A program made the translations under genes and the position numbers. Below are positions 5,742 to 14,181 of a DNA stretch of 19,366 bases, piece after piece. Under the pieces are notes generated by a model. That model saw only the letters and a program-made list of their open reading frames with translations, searched no databases and was not told the DNA's origin. Every line of letters starts with the position of its first letter. The first letter of the stretch is position 1. The stretch comes from an uncultured Clostridia bacterium (GTDB lineage Bacteria; Bacillota; Clostridia; Christensenellales; CAG-138), in the NCBI GenBank assembly GCA_937894955.1, contig CALAXO010000005.1, forward strand, positions 1-19,366. The letters are read 5' to 3'.

Positions 5742-8700
5742 ATGCAGCTTACAAAGCTTGAAATCAGCGGGTTCAAATCGTTTGCAAAAAAAACCGAACT
5801 GATTTTCAAAAACGGAATCACGGGTATTCTCGGTCCCAACGGTTGCGGAAAAAGCAACATTGCGGACGCTTTTCGCTTTGTTTTGGGCGAACAGAATGCA
5901 CGTGCGCTGCGCGGCAAAAGAATCGATGACTTTATTTTCGGCGGAACGGAAAAGCGCAAGCCGCTGTCCTACTGCGAAGTTTCCATGTATTTTGACAATT
6001 CGGACGGGCTGCTTGCTTCTCCGTTTTCCGAGGTTGTTGTTACACGCCGCGCCTTCCGTTCGGGAGAAAGCGAATACAGCATCAACAAAACCCCTGCACG
6101 GCTGCGCGACATTCGCGATCTTTTCCGTGACACAGGCATCGGCAAGGACGGATATTCCATCATCGGACAGGGCCGCGTAAGCGAAATCCTTTCCGACCGT
6201 TCCGACGACAGGCGCGAGGTTTTTGAAGAAGCTGCGGGCGTTATGAAATACCGTGCACGCAAGGAGGAAGCCGAGCGCAAACTCCAAGCCACCGCAAAAA
6301 ACATTCTTCGCCTTGAAGACATTCTCCGTGAGCTTGAAAGCAGGCTTGAGCCGCTCCGTTTACAGAGCGAAAAGGCAGCCGAGTATTTTCGGCTGCGGGA
6401 GGAACTCCGCGAGCTTGAAATCAACCTGTTTTTATATCAGTACGACAAATCAAATGAGCGGCTTCAACAGCTGCGCGGCGTTGCCCGTCAGCTTTCCGAT
6501 GAAATTCCCGCTGCATTGGCGGAAGAAGAGGCTTACGCCGCAGGCTGTGCCAAAGAGGAAGAGCTTGAACGAAGCCTTTCCGCCGCAATCAGCGAAACAT
6601 CGCGCACGCTTATCGAGCTTTCCGCCTCCGTTGAAGGCCATGCCGGCAATGAAAAACTGATTCATGAACGCATCGATGCGCTGACTGCGGATGTTGCGCG
6701 GAGGCATGCAGAAATTACAAGGATTCGTGAGCGCGAAACGGCCGACGGCGAACGCAGTTCACAGCTTGCGGATGAAATCAATCTGAAAAAAGCGAGCGAA
6801 GACGTGCTTGAGGCTGCGCTTGAAACTGCCGAAGCCGAATTTGCAGAGCTTTCAGACTCCATTAATGCAGCCGAAGAAAAGCTTGAAGCACAAAAACAAT
6901 CCATGATGGATTACATGAATCGGCTTGCGGACACGAAAAGCCGCATTTCAAGGCTCGGCGCAATGCGTGAATCCATCAGGAAACAAACCGCTTCCCTTGC
7001 GCAGGAACTTATTGAAGCCGAGGCCGAAGGCAGACATTTGGACGAAGAATACGCCGAAGCTCAGGCCGACAAAGAAGCGCTTTTAAAGCACAAAGCTGAG
7101 TTCGAAACTGCACGGCAGGCTGCAATTGATGAGATCAATGCGCTTAACGTTAATGCACTCTCCGCCGCAAAAGCAATACGCCGCGCCGAAGACGAAATCA
7201 GTGCGGGCAAGTCCCGACTTAAGGTGCTTGAGGAGATGCGCCGCGCTCACGAGGGCTACTACGCAAGCGTTCGCCGACTTTTGAACGACGCACAGCGCAG
7301 CGCGGAGCTGAAAAAAAGAATGCACGGAGTTGTTGCGGAGCTTTTATCCGTTCCGCAGGAATACGAACGTGCTGTTGAATCCGCACTCGGTTCGGCTCTT
7401 CAAAACATTGTTGTTCCCACTGAACACGATGCGAAATATCTTATTAACTATCTCCGCGAGCGCGACTACGGCCGCGCCACGCTTCTCCCCGTCAGCGCAA
7501 TGCGTGCGCGCCTGCTTACCGACGAGGAAAAAAACTGTTTTCGCGGCATTGACGGCTGTTTCGGCGTTGCCTCCGAGCTTGTGCGCTTTTCGCCCGAATA
7601 CGACAGAGTGTTTGAAAATCTTCTCGGCCGAACGGTCATTGTCCGCGATATTGACACCGGAATTCTTATCAGCAGACGTGCGAAATCGGCCTTTCGTATT
7701 GCGACGCTGAAAGGCGATATCCTTAACCCCGGCGGAAGCATGACCGGCGGAAGCATTCAGAAACGCGAGTTCAGCCTTTTGGGACGCGAACGGGAGATCG
7801 AAGAGCTTGCCGAAAGCAGGAAAGCAGCCGAAAGCAGGCTTGCCGAGCTGCGCAATGCCGAAGCCGAATGCAGCAAAGCATTGCAGGAAGCGAATGCAAA
7901 AGCAACCGCTGACACCGATGAATTGCGAAAGCTTGATGTTCGGCTTGCAACCTTGGCCGAAAAAGCGGATATTGTTCAAAAATACATTCAAAAAAATGCC
8001 GAACGAATAAATCAAATCGTCGAAGAGCAGCAAAAACTTGCGGATGCAGAAACGGATATTGACGCCGAATGTGCCTCCGCCGAAGCTGCCGCAAACGGAA
8101 TCGACCTCGGCAGCTCCGCAAACGGACAGGACATCAAAAACACACAGCTGGAACTTGCGAACCTCCGTTCCGATCTTCAGGCGGCAAACGACGAGATTTC
8201 ATCCCTCCGAATGCGGCACACTGCCGCAAACAGAGAACGCATTTCGGCTGAAAACGAGCTTAAACGGCTCAATGCAGAGCTTGCGGATGCCGAAACAAGA
8301 CGCAATGCCGAAACAATTGCGATTGAAGCAGCGGAACGCGACCGCCGACAGCTCAAGGACGAACTCAGTTCGGTGAGCTGCGGACTTTCCGAAAGCAGAG
8401 CTGAGCTGAATGCCTTGAACGATGAGCTGAGACGGCTTGAGAGCGAACGCGCCGCAAGGCTGAGCGCGCTTGACGAACTGCGTTCAAAACATGAACAAGT
8501 GAGTTTGCGATTGTCCGAACTGCGCGAAAGGCTGCACCGAAACGAACTTGCAACGAACAGGGCGCAGTCCGAACTTGACAACATGAACGAACGCATCTGG
8601 CGCGATTACGAGCTTACCTACGATAATGCCTTGAGTTTTCGCCGTGAAATTGCCGTTACGCAGGCACATCTCCGTACGGATGAGCTTCGAAAGGAGCTGA

Positions 8701-9299
8701 AAGCCTTAGGGGACGTGAACACATCCGCAATTGAAGATTATCGCGAGTTAAACGAGCGTTTTCAGTCGCTGAATGCTCAGTGCGGCGATTTGCGGCAGGC
8801 GGAAGCGGATTTAAACGAACTCATTGCAAAACTGACCGAAACCATGGAAAAGGAGTTCTGCGAACAATTTTCCCTCATCCGACAGAATTTCACCGCAACG
8901 TTTTCGGAACTTTTCAACGGCGGACATGCGGAACTTGTTCTTTCGGACAAAAGCGACGTTTTAAACTGCAATATCGACATCATTGCACAGCCGCCGGGCA
9001 AAAAGCTTCAGCTTCTTTCCCTGCTTTCCGGCGGAGAGCAGGCACTGACAGCAATTGCACTGCTGTTCGCAATATTAAAACTTAAACCCGCCGCATTCTG
9101 TATTCTGGACGAAATTGACACTTCGCTCGACGAAGCAAATGTGGATTGTTTTGCCGAATATTTGCGGAAATATTCGGAGGGTACCCAATTCATTATCATC
9201 ACACATCGTAAGGGTGCAATGGCTGTTTGCAATTCGCTCTACGGTGTGTCCATGGAGGAAAAGGGTGTATCCACTCTTGTTTCGGCAAGATTGGACTGA
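5742..9299 (+). CDS. smc: chromosome segregation ATPase Smc
   Basis: Smc is the long coiled-coil ATPase of bacterial condensin; with ScpA and ScpB it loads at the centromere region and organises the chromosome. Its 1185 residues match the family. Walker A GPNGCGKSN is at 31-39. Coiled coils run about 165-515 and 670-1010 around a hinge domain (about 527-668, containing the usual GGSMTGGS near its end). The ABC signature LSGGEQ is at 1095-1100, Walker B ILDEID at 1121-1126 with Glu1124, and the switch histidine at 1155. The ATG at 5742 has AAGGAA upstream and gives the expected QLTKLEISGFKSF start. It lies 75 bp after rnc and 45 bp before ftsY, the usual neighbours. Confidence 0.97.
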   Translation: MQLTKLEISGFKSFAKKTELIFKNGITGILGPNGCGKSNIADAFRFVLGEQNARALRGKRIDDFIFGGTEKRKPLSYCEVSMYFDNSDGLLASPFSEVVVTRRAFRSGESEYSINKTPARLRDIRDLFRDTGIGKDGYSIIGQGRVSEILSDRSDDRREVFEEAAGVMKYRARKEEAERKLQATAKNILRLEDILRELESRLEPLRLQSEKAAEYFRLREELRELEINLFLYQYDKSNERLQQLRGVARQLSDEIPAALAEEEAYAAGCAKEEELERSLSAAISETSRTLIELSASVEGHAGNEKLIHERIDALTADVARRHAEITRIRERETADGERSSQLADEINLKKASEDVLEAALETAEAEFAELSDSINAAEEKLEAQKQSMMDYMNRLADTKSRISRLGAMRESIRKQTASLAQELIEAEAEGRHLDEEYAEAQADKEALLKHKAEFETARQAAIDEINALNVNALSAAKAIRRAEDEISAGKSRLKVLEEMRRAHEGYYASVRRLLNDAQRSAELKKRMHGVVAELLSVPQEYERAVESALGSALQNIVVPTEHDAKYLINYLRERDYGRATLLPVSAMRARLLTDEEKNCFRGIDGCFGVASELVRFSPEYDRVFENLLGRTVIVRDIDTGILISRRAKSAFRIATLKGDILNPGGSMTGGSIQKREFSLLGREREIEELAESRKAAESRLAELRNAEAECSKALQEANAKATADTDELRKLDVRLATLAEKADIVQKYIQKNAERINQIVEEQQKLADAETDIDAECASAEAAANGIDLGSSANGQDIKNTQLELANLRSDLQAANDEISSLRMRHTAANRERISAENELKRLNAELADAETRRNAETIAIEAAERDRRQLKDELSSVSCGLSESRAELNALNDELRRLESERAARLSALDELRSKHEQVSLRLSELRERLHRNELATNRAQSELDNMNERIWRDYELTYDNALSFRREIAVTQAHLRTDELRKELKALGDVNTSAIEDYRELNERFQSLNAQCGDLRQAEADLNELIAKLTETMEKEFCEQFSLIRQNFTATFSELFNGGHAELVLSDKSDVLNCNIDIIAQPPGKKLQLLSLLSGGEQALTAIALLFAILKLKPAAFCILDEIDTSLDEANVDCFAEYLRKYSEGTQFIIITHRKGAMAVCNSLYGVSMEEKGVSTLVSARLD

Positions 9300-9344
9300 T
9301 ATTTAACAAAATGCTGCAATTTTATCACCACAGGAGGTATTTTT

Positions 9345-10529
9345 ATGTCAGTATGGGACCTATTTAAAAAGAAAAAAACGAAATCCGAAAAGGTTGATCC
9401 TGCTGCAAATTTAAATCAGGAAGCGGAAGCAAAGCCTTTTGCCGAAAAAGCGGAGCTTGAAGCACAGAAAAAGGCCGAACGCGAGGCACGTGAAAAGGCC
9501 GAACGCGAGGCACGTGAGAAAGCCGAACGCGAGGCGCGTGAGAAAGCCGAACGCGAGGCGCGTGAGAAGGCCGAACGTGAAGCGCGCGAAAAGGCTGCTG
9601 CCGAAAAGAGTTCAGGCAAAAAGAAAAAGGAAGGTTTCTTCTCAAAGCTCATGGGCGGGCTTAAAAAGACCCGTGACACACTGTTCGGCGGGCTGTTTGT
9701 TGAAAACGGCGAAAAAATCGACGATGAGTTTTATGAAGAACTTGAAGAAGCAATGATAATCTCGGACATGGGCATGGCGACGACCGAAAAGCTGCTTGGG
9801 CAGCTCCGTTCGAAGCTGCGTTCCGAGGGTGTTCACACACGCACGGAAGCAAAACAGGTCATGATATCCCTGCTTGCGGATTGTATGCGGCCGGAAGACG
9901 GTTTTCTTGACGGCGCAAACAAAGCCGTTATTCTTGTTGTCGGCGTCAACGGCGTCGGAAAAACGACTTCAATCGGCAAACTTGCCGCAATGTACAAAGC
10001 GGACGGACGTTCCGTGATGCTTGCCGCCGGCGACACTTTCCGCGCAGCCGCAGCAGAGCAGCTCACAATTTGGGCCGAACGCGCCGATGTTCCGATCGTT
10101 AAGCACGGCGAGGGTGCAGATCCAGCCGCCGTTGTGTTTGATGCAATTGCATCGTTTAAGGCAAAGAATTGCGATATTCTCATCTGCGACACCGCCGGAA
10201 GGCTGCACAACAAAAAGAACCTTATGACGGAGCTTGCAAAGATTCGCAAAGTCATCGGCAGGGAGCTTCCCGATGTTCCGGTTGAGGTTCTGCTCGTGCT
10301 TGATGCAACCACCGGACAGAACGCAATTGCGCAGGCAAAAGTCTTTGGTGAAAACTGCGGACTTACCGGCGTTGTGCTGACAAAGCTTGACGGCACGGCA
10401 AAGGGCGGCGTCAGCGTTGCGGTAAAAGATGAACTCGGGCTTCCCGTGCGCTTTGTGGGCGTCGGCGAAGGCATAGATGATTTGCAGCCGTTTGATGCGG
10501 ATGATTTTGCAAAAGCATTGCTTGGGTGA
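9345..10529 (+). CDS. ftsY: signal recognition particle receptor FtsY
   Basis: FtsY is the membrane-associated GTPase that receives ribosome-SRP complexes at the translocon. The NG domain shows GVNGVGKT (200-207), DTFRAAAAEQL (230-240), DTAGR (282-286) and TKLDG (346-350). The N domain begins about residue 95, with the amphipathic GFFSKLMGGLKKTRD segment that binds membranes. Ahead of it is a highly charged region with five perfect 8-residue repeats (KAEREARE, 43-82), giving 394 residues in all. The first residues MSVWDLFKKKK are basic and may help membrane contact. AGGAGGT lies 6 nt before the ATG. It is the last gene of the rnc-smc-ftsY block and ends at a bidirectional terminator. Confidence 0.97.
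   Translation: MSVWDLFKKKKTKSEKVDPAANLNQEAEAKPFAEKAELEAQKKAEREAREKAEREAREKAEREAREKAEREAREKAEREAREKAAAEKSSGKKKKEGFFSKLMGGLKKTRDTLFGGLFVENGEKIDDEFYEELEEAMIISDMGMATTEKLLGQLRSKLRSEGVHTRTEAKQVMISLLADCMRPEDGFLDGANKAVILVVGVNGVGKTTSIGKLAAMYKADGRSVMLAAGDTFRAAAAEQLTIWAERADVPIVKHGEGADPAAVVFDAIASFKAKNCDILICDTAGRLHNKKNLMTELAKIRKVIGRELPDVPVEVLLVLDATTGQNAIAQAKVFGENCGLTGVVLTKLDGTAKGGVSVAVKDELGLPVRFVGVGEGIDDLQPFDADDFAKALLG
9471..9590 (+). repeat. five tandem 24-bp repeats inside ftsY
   Basis: Five in-frame 24-bp units (9471-9494, 9495-9518, 9519-9542, 9543-9566, 9567-9590) each encode KAEREARE. Units three and four are identical and the others differ only at silent positions. This indicates recent copy-number change under protein-level constraint. 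The peptide should be a long charged helix. Confidence 0.95.
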
Positions 10530-10564
10530 ACAACTGAGCTGAGTTCACCGATATCGGAATAATG

Positions 10565-10596
10565 AAAAAGAACCTGCTGCGGCAGGTTCTTTTTTT
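10565..10596. terminator. bidirectional terminator between ftsY and rpmF
   Basis: AGAACCTGC (10569-10577) and GCAGGTTCT (10582-10590) form a perfect stem with a TGCG loop. Seven T follow on the plus strand and an A run precedes it, which supplies a T tract on the minus strand. It serves convergent ftsY and rpmF transcripts. Confidence 0.9.
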
Positions 10597-10601
10597 GCAA
10601 A

Positions 10602-10635
10602 TCGCAGCTTGCTGCGAGTCGCATCTTGCTGCGAA
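10602..10635. repeat. two tandem 17-bp hairpin units
   Basis: Unit one (10602-10618) is TCGCAGCTTGCTGCGAG and unit two (10619-10635) is TCGCATCTTGCTGCGAA. Each can fold by pairing TCGCA with TGCGA around a 6-nt loop. They follow directly after the ftsY terminator. The remaining 100 bp up to rpmF shows nothing else clear. Confidence 0.8.
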
Positions 10636-10735
10636 GTTTTTGAATACAGAAAAACACAAATAGGACACCCCGAACGGAATGCCCTACAGGTAAGTATAGT
10701 TTTAGCTTTCAGTTTTCAAGCGGAGCGGAAAAAAG

Positions 10736-10921
10736 TTATGCTTCCTCGTCCATCTTGATAATCTGCTCGCCGTCATAGTAGCCGCAATGCTTGCAGACCC
10801 TGTGTGCCAGTTTCTTTGCGTGGCACTGGGGGCATTCTACGACAGCGGGAACGCTGAGCTTCCAGTGAGCCCTGCGCTGATCACGCCTTGCTTTCGATGT
10901 TTTTCTCTTAGGTACTGCCAT
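10736..10921 (-). CDS. rpmF: 50S ribosomal protein L32
   Basis: A 61-residue basic protein of the large ribosomal subunit. The N terminus MAVPKRKTSKARRDQRR is diagnostic, and CPQC (31-34) and CKHC (44-47) form the zinc-binding knuckle, so this is the zinc-containing (C+) form. AGGAGGTG lies just upstream of the ATG, inside the end of the DUF177 gene, with only 3 bp between the two coding regions. The pair is therefore tightly co-expressed, as in most bacteria. Confidence 0.97.
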   Translation of the reverse strand: MAVPKRKTSKARRDQRRAHWKLSVPAVVECPQCHAKKLAHRVCKHCGYYDGEQIIKMDEEA

Positions 10922-10924
10922 TTT

Positions 10925-11449
10925 CTACACCTCCTCTTCATTATTGAGCAGTTGTGCGAGTTCTTCAAGGGAGGCGAAGTTGGCATTCTTCACCGTTCGT
11001 GAACACGAACACTGCATTAAATTCAAATCACAGCCGCAAACGGGACAAAGCCCCTTGCAGTCCGGCTTGCACAGCCCGTAAACAGGTGCATTCAGAACAA
11101 GCAGATCAAGAATCATTTTGTCGAGCTCGAGTGTTTCACCGAAGAACGGGTAACACTCCGCCTCATCCGCCTCTTCTTCCGAAGCTTTGATAAACCGCTC
11201 CGAAAAATCGATATTGAAACCCTGCTTAAATTCCTTGTTGCATTTTGTGCAATGCATGAGCAGTTCGGAACTGAGCACACCCGAAACGCTGAACCCTTCG
11301 CCGTCGAAAGAACTGCGAACGTCAACGCTTAGGGGCATTGTGAAAACGAGCTTGTTTCCGCCGAACGAAATCGGCTCAAGGCTCTCTTCCAAATGCCTGT
11401 CGGTAGTTTTGCCTATCGACTTTAGTTCTTCAGCAACATTAATCTGCAC
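10925..11449 (-). CDS. DUF177 (YceD/YlbN-type) protein, rRNA-maturation linked
   Basis: A 174-residue member of the YceD/DUF177 family that almost always precedes rpmF and has been linked to 23S rRNA accumulation and ribosome assembly. Cysteine pairs suggest metal binding: CTKC at 67-70, then C127, C131, C135 and C138 in LCKPDCKGLCPVCG, with further C147/C149. An N-terminal beta-rich half and a C-terminal LEELAQLL helix fit the family. The frame is open from a TTG at 11482, but the predicted transcription start is near 11484 and a ribosome site abuts that codon. The GTG at 11449 has TTGGAG exactly 6 nt upstream and gives the usual short lead (MQINVAEEL), so it was chosen. Confidence 0.88.
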   Translation of the reverse strand: MQINVAEELKSIGKTTDRHLEESLEPISFGGNKLVFTMPLSVDVRSSFDGEGFSVSGVLSSELLMHCTKCNKEFKQGFNIDFSERFIKASEEEADEAECYPFFGETLELDKMILDLLVLNAPVYGLCKPDCKGLCPVCGCDLNLMQCSCSRTVKNANFASLEELAQLLNNEEEV

Positions 11450-11490
11450 AAGATACTCCAATCCTGACGATGTACAATGCAACCTTTCAT

Positions 11491-11519
11491 ATTTTATATG
11501 TCCGGAGCCGTATTGTCAA
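11491..11519 (-). promoter_or_regulatory. sigma-A promoter of DUF177-rpmF
   Basis: On the minus strand TTGACA (11519-11514), 17 bp and TAAAAT (11496-11491), the same hexamers and spacing as the glycosyltransferase promoter. The transcript would begin near 11484 and leave a leader of about 35 nt before GTG 11449. Confidence 0.82.
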
Positions 11520-11548
11520 CAGTTTTTTGCATAAATTCAAAATATAAT

Positions 11549-11596
11549 GCCGACCGGCAGCCCAAACCGCGCATTCTCAGCCTCATTTTACGAGGC
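11549..11596 (-). terminator. weak terminator-like hairpins at the end of ackA
   Basis: GCCTC/GAGGC (11580-11596) folds over the ackA stop codon. A small GCCG/CGGC hairpin (11549-11558) follows on the minus strand and is trailed by ATTATATTTT. Both are weak. They may reduce but not abolish read-through into DUF177. Confidence 0.3.
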
Positions 11597-12782
11597 GAGC
11601 GGTGTCCTTTGCGATCATAAGCTCTTCATCGGTGGGGATGACAAAGACTTTAACCTTGCTGCCGGGCTTGGAAATCTCGACATTTTCGCCGCGCGGGCAA
11701 TTGCGGTTCAGCTCAAAATCGACTTCAACACCGAGGTAATCGAGACCGTTCAGGATGCGCTCACGCATGCCCTTGTCGTTTTCGCCGACGCCTGCGGTGA
11801 ACACGATTGCATCAACGCCGTTGAGTGCCGCGGCATATGCGCCGATGTATTTTTTGACCTTGTATGCAAAAGTCCGGAGCGCAAGCTCTGCACGTTCGTT
11901 ACCCTGTGCCGCTGCTGCACCGAGGTCGCGGAAATCGCTGGACACGCCGCTGATGCCGAGCATACCGCTCTTTTTGTTCATGTAGTTATCCATGCCCTTT
12001 GCATCAAGGCCGAGTTTCTTCATCAAATAAATGACGATCGCGGGATCCATGTCGCCGCAGCGAGTGCCCATGGGAACGCCTTCAAGGGGCGTCAGGCCCA
12101 TGCTTGTGTCGATGCACTTTCCGCCCTTAACTGCGGAAATTGACGAACCGTTGCCGAGGTGGCAGGTGATGATTTTTGTTTCCTCTGCGGGCTTGCCGAG
12201 CATTTCGATTGCGCAGAGAGTTACATAGTTGTGGGAAGTGCCGTGGAAACCGTAGCGGCGAACCATGTTTTCGGTGTATGCCTCATAGGGAAGGCCGTAG
12301 ATAAAAGCTTCCTTGGGCATTGTTTGATGGAACGCAGTGTCGAAAACGCCGACCATGGGAGTGTTGGGCATGATTGCTTTGCATGCGCGGATGCCCATGA
12401 GGTTTGCCGGGTTATGCAGGGGTGCAAGATCGTTAAGGCTCTCGATGGTTTCAAGAACTTCATCGGTGAGCAGAACGGATTCGGCAAATTTTTCGCCGCC
12501 GTGAACAACGCGGTGACCGACTGCGTCGATCTCGCTCATGTCTGAAATAACGCCGTGCTTTTCGTCAACAAGCGCATCAAGAACGAGTTTGATGGCGTCG
12601 GTGTGATCTTTCATGTCCTGAACAAGTTCAAAAGGCTCCTTGCCGGCGGGTTTATAAGTCAGCTTGGAATTTTCAATGCCGATTCGTTCGCAAAGGCCCT
12701 TTGCAATAACATCGCCGGACTCAACGTCGATAAGCTGATACTTAAGGGACGAACTGCCCGCATTGATAACAAGAATTTTCAT
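11583..12782 (-). CDS. ackA: acetate kinase
   Basis: AckA interconverts acetyl phosphate plus ADP with acetate plus ATP, the energy-yielding last step of acetate fermentation. Signatures are NAGSSSLKYQ (7-16), VGHRVVHGG (88-96, with Arg91), FDTAFHQ (147-153, Asp148), RYGFHGTSH (176-184, His180), CHLGNGSSI (207-215) and GTRCGDMDP (239-247, Arg241). The 399-residue length is normal. A GGAGA lies a few bases before the ATG. Phosphotransacetylase (pta) is not adjacent, unlike in some clostridia. The gene diverges from tmcAL, whose product consumes acetate. Confidence 0.98.
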   Translation of the reverse strand: MKILVINAGSSSLKYQLIDVESGDVIAKGLCERIGIENSKLTYKPAGKEPFELVQDMKDHTDAIKLVLDALVDEKHGVISDMSEIDAVGHRVVHGGEKFAESVLLTDEVLETIESLNDLAPLHNPANLMGIRACKAIMPNTPMVGVFDTAFHQTMPKEAFIYGLPYEAYTENMVRRYGFHGTSHNYVTLCAIEMLGKPAEETKIITCHLGNGSSISAVKGGKCIDTSMGLTPLEGVPMGTRCGDMDPAIVIYLMKKLGLDAKGMDNYMNKKSGMLGISGVSSDFRDLGAAAAQGNERAELALRTFAYKVKKYIGAYAAALNGVDAIVFTAGVGENDKGMRERILNGLDYLGVEVDFELNRNCPRGENVEISKPGSKVKVFVIPTDEELMIAKDTARLVK

Positions 12783-12819
12783 AACAAGTCTCCGAATGGA
12801 TTAATTTTGTATCTCTGCC

Positions 12820-12841
12820 GCCGTCAAAAAACATTGACGGC
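12820..12841. promoter_or_regulatory. inverted repeat in the ackA/tmcAL divergent region
   Basis: GCCGTCAA (12820-12827) and TTGACGGC (12834-12841) flank a 6-bp centre. The right arm contains the -35 of the tmcAL promoter and the whole repeat lies in the ackA 5' leader. It could be a DNA operator acting on both genes or an RNA hairpin in the ackA leader. Confidence 0.6.
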
Positions 12842-12862
12842 AGCACTGAAATGTATTATAAC
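12834..12862 (+). promoter_or_regulatory. promoter of tmcAL
   Basis: TTGACG (12834-12839), 17 bp, then TATAAC (12857-12862). The -10 overlaps the -10 of the ackA promoter on the other strand by four bases, so polymerase should be able to occupy only one at a time. Confidence 0.65.
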
Positions 12863-12863
12863 A
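12855..12863 (-). promoter_or_regulatory. extended -10 promoter of ackA
   Basis: On the minus strand a perfect TATAAT (12860-12855) is preceded by TGT, an extended -10. No good -35 is found 17 bp upstream. The leader of about 65 nt carries the GCCGTCAA/TTGACGGC hairpin. Confidence 0.65.
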
Positions 12864-12912
12864 TAATAAGGTGTTTTTTGCACACCGCAAAAAAATATAA
12901 AATGGAGCAATA

Positions 12913-14139
12913 ATGAAAAACATTGGCATCGTTGCCGAATACAACCCGTTTCATAACGGACATGCTTATCACATTGAGCAGGCGCGGAAGATTCCCGGCG
13001 GCGGAAGTGTGATAGCTGTTATGAGCGCAAGTTTTGTTCAGCGCGGGGAACCGGCCGCATTTGACAAATTCACCCGAACCGCCATGGCTCTTCAGGGCGG
13101 CGTTGATATGGTGCTTGAACTTCCTGACATTCTTTCCCTTTCATGCGCGGAGCGTTTCGCTCTCGGCGGAGTTCGCATACTTTCGGCAAGCGGCATTGCG
13201 GACAGGCTGTGTTTCGGCAGTGAAAGCGGGGCTGTTGATGCGCTGCGCAAGGCTGCCGGTTCCAAACTCTTCGGAGACGAACTTTCATCCGCACTGAGCA
13301 GCGGATTATCCTACCCTGCCGCTGCGGCAATGCAGCTCCGTGCACACGGCATCGGGGTCGGTTCAAACAGTCCGAATGACGTTCTCGGTATTGAGTACAT
13401 CCGTGCTTTGAACCGCATTGCCCCTGCAATTCAACCTTTTGCCGTTCAACGCATCGGGTGCGGATACAATGAAAAAACTCTGCGCGAAAACTATGCTTCG
13501 GCCTCTGCCGTTCGCAGTGCACTTTTGCATTTGACCGATTCCGAAAATACATGCCGCGGGGACGTACTCTCTGCAATTTCCGGCAGTGTTCCTCCGTTCG
13601 TTCTTCGTGAAATACAAAAGCAGCTTTCCGAACGACGCGCGCCCGCCGCTCTTTCGGGGCTTTCGCAAGCCGTCCTTTATCGGCTGCGCTGCATGACGGG
13701 CGATGAACTCAGCCGCATAGCGGACGTTTCGGAAGGGCTTGAAAATCCGATACTTCGCGCTGCGAAATCATCCTCAAACATTGCGGAACTTCTCGACGCC
13801 GTGAAAACAAAACGCTACACGCTTGCAAGACTGAAGCGGATACTTTTAAATGCGCTGCTCGGAGTCACGCATGAGCAGCAGGAGATTGCCGCGTATTCGG
13901 ACGATGCGCTGTATATTCGCGTGCTCGGCATTCGGCAAAGTAAGCTGTACCTGCTTTCCGAATTGCAGGAGAATGCGTCCCTGCCGATCGTTCTGCGCCG
14001 TTCCGATGCGGAATCGCTTCCGTTCAACGCAAAGCAAACGCTTGAACTGACACGGAGGGCCTCGCTTATCCGCGCCCTCGCCTGCCCCGGCAGCACATCC
14101 TGCCGCGATGACTTTTTGCACAGACTTGTTATTATTTGA
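12913..14139 (+). CDS. tmcAL: tRNA(Met) cytidine acetate ligase TmcAL
   Basis: TmcAL (YlbM of Bacillus subtilis) activates acetate with ATP and transfers the acetyl group to C34 of elongator tRNA-Met, forming N4-acetylcytidine. It belongs to the nucleotidyltransferase fold: GIVAEYNPFHNGH (5-17) carries the HxGH motif. VDMVLELP, FGSES and SPNDVLGIEYIRALN are further family landmarks. The 408 residues are full length, with a helical C-terminal half. TGGAG lies 5 nt before the ATG. Its start fits the conserved N terminus. Its neighbours ackA and ylbJ are the usual ones, although ackA is on the opposite strand here. Confidence 0.95.
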   Translation: MKNIGIVAEYNPFHNGHAYHIEQARKIPGGGSVIAVMSASFVQRGEPAAFDKFTRTAMALQGGVDMVLELPDILSLSCAERFALGGVRILSASGIADRLCFGSESGAVDALRKAAGSKLFGDELSSALSSGLSYPAAAAMQLRAHGIGVGSNSPNDVLGIEYIRALNRIAPAIQPFAVQRIGCGYNEKTLRENYASASAVRSALLHLTDSENTCRGDVLSAISGSVPPFVLREIQKQLSERRAPAALSGLSQAVLYRLRCMTGDELSRIADVSEGLENPILRAAKSSSNIAELLDAVKTKRYTLARLKRILLNALLGVTHEQQEIAAYSDDALYIRVLGIRQSKLYLLSELQENASLPIVLRRSDAESLPFNAKQTLELTRRASLIRALACPGSTSCRDDFLHRLVII

Positions 14140-14152
14140 ATGCATTGCGGGT

Positions 14153-14181
14153 TCATATCTGCCGCATTTACCTCATATGCT
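14153..14181 (+). promoter_or_regulatory. candidate sigma-E-type sporulation promoter of ylbJ
   Basis: TCATATC (14153-14159), a 14-bp spacer and CATATGCT (14174-14181) resemble the mother-cell sigma-E consensus (about ATATT, 14 bp, CATACAAT). The -10 is a partial match of 5 of 8. ylbJ is under sigma-E in B. subtilis, which is why the resemblance is recorded. The predicted start of transcription falls near the ATG at 14188. Confidence 0.35.

Noticed and set aside
9833..10657. 274-codon minus-strand frame across ftsY
   Set aside because: Antisense to the FtsY GTPase domain and crossing the terminator; low-complexity Ser/Ala composition.
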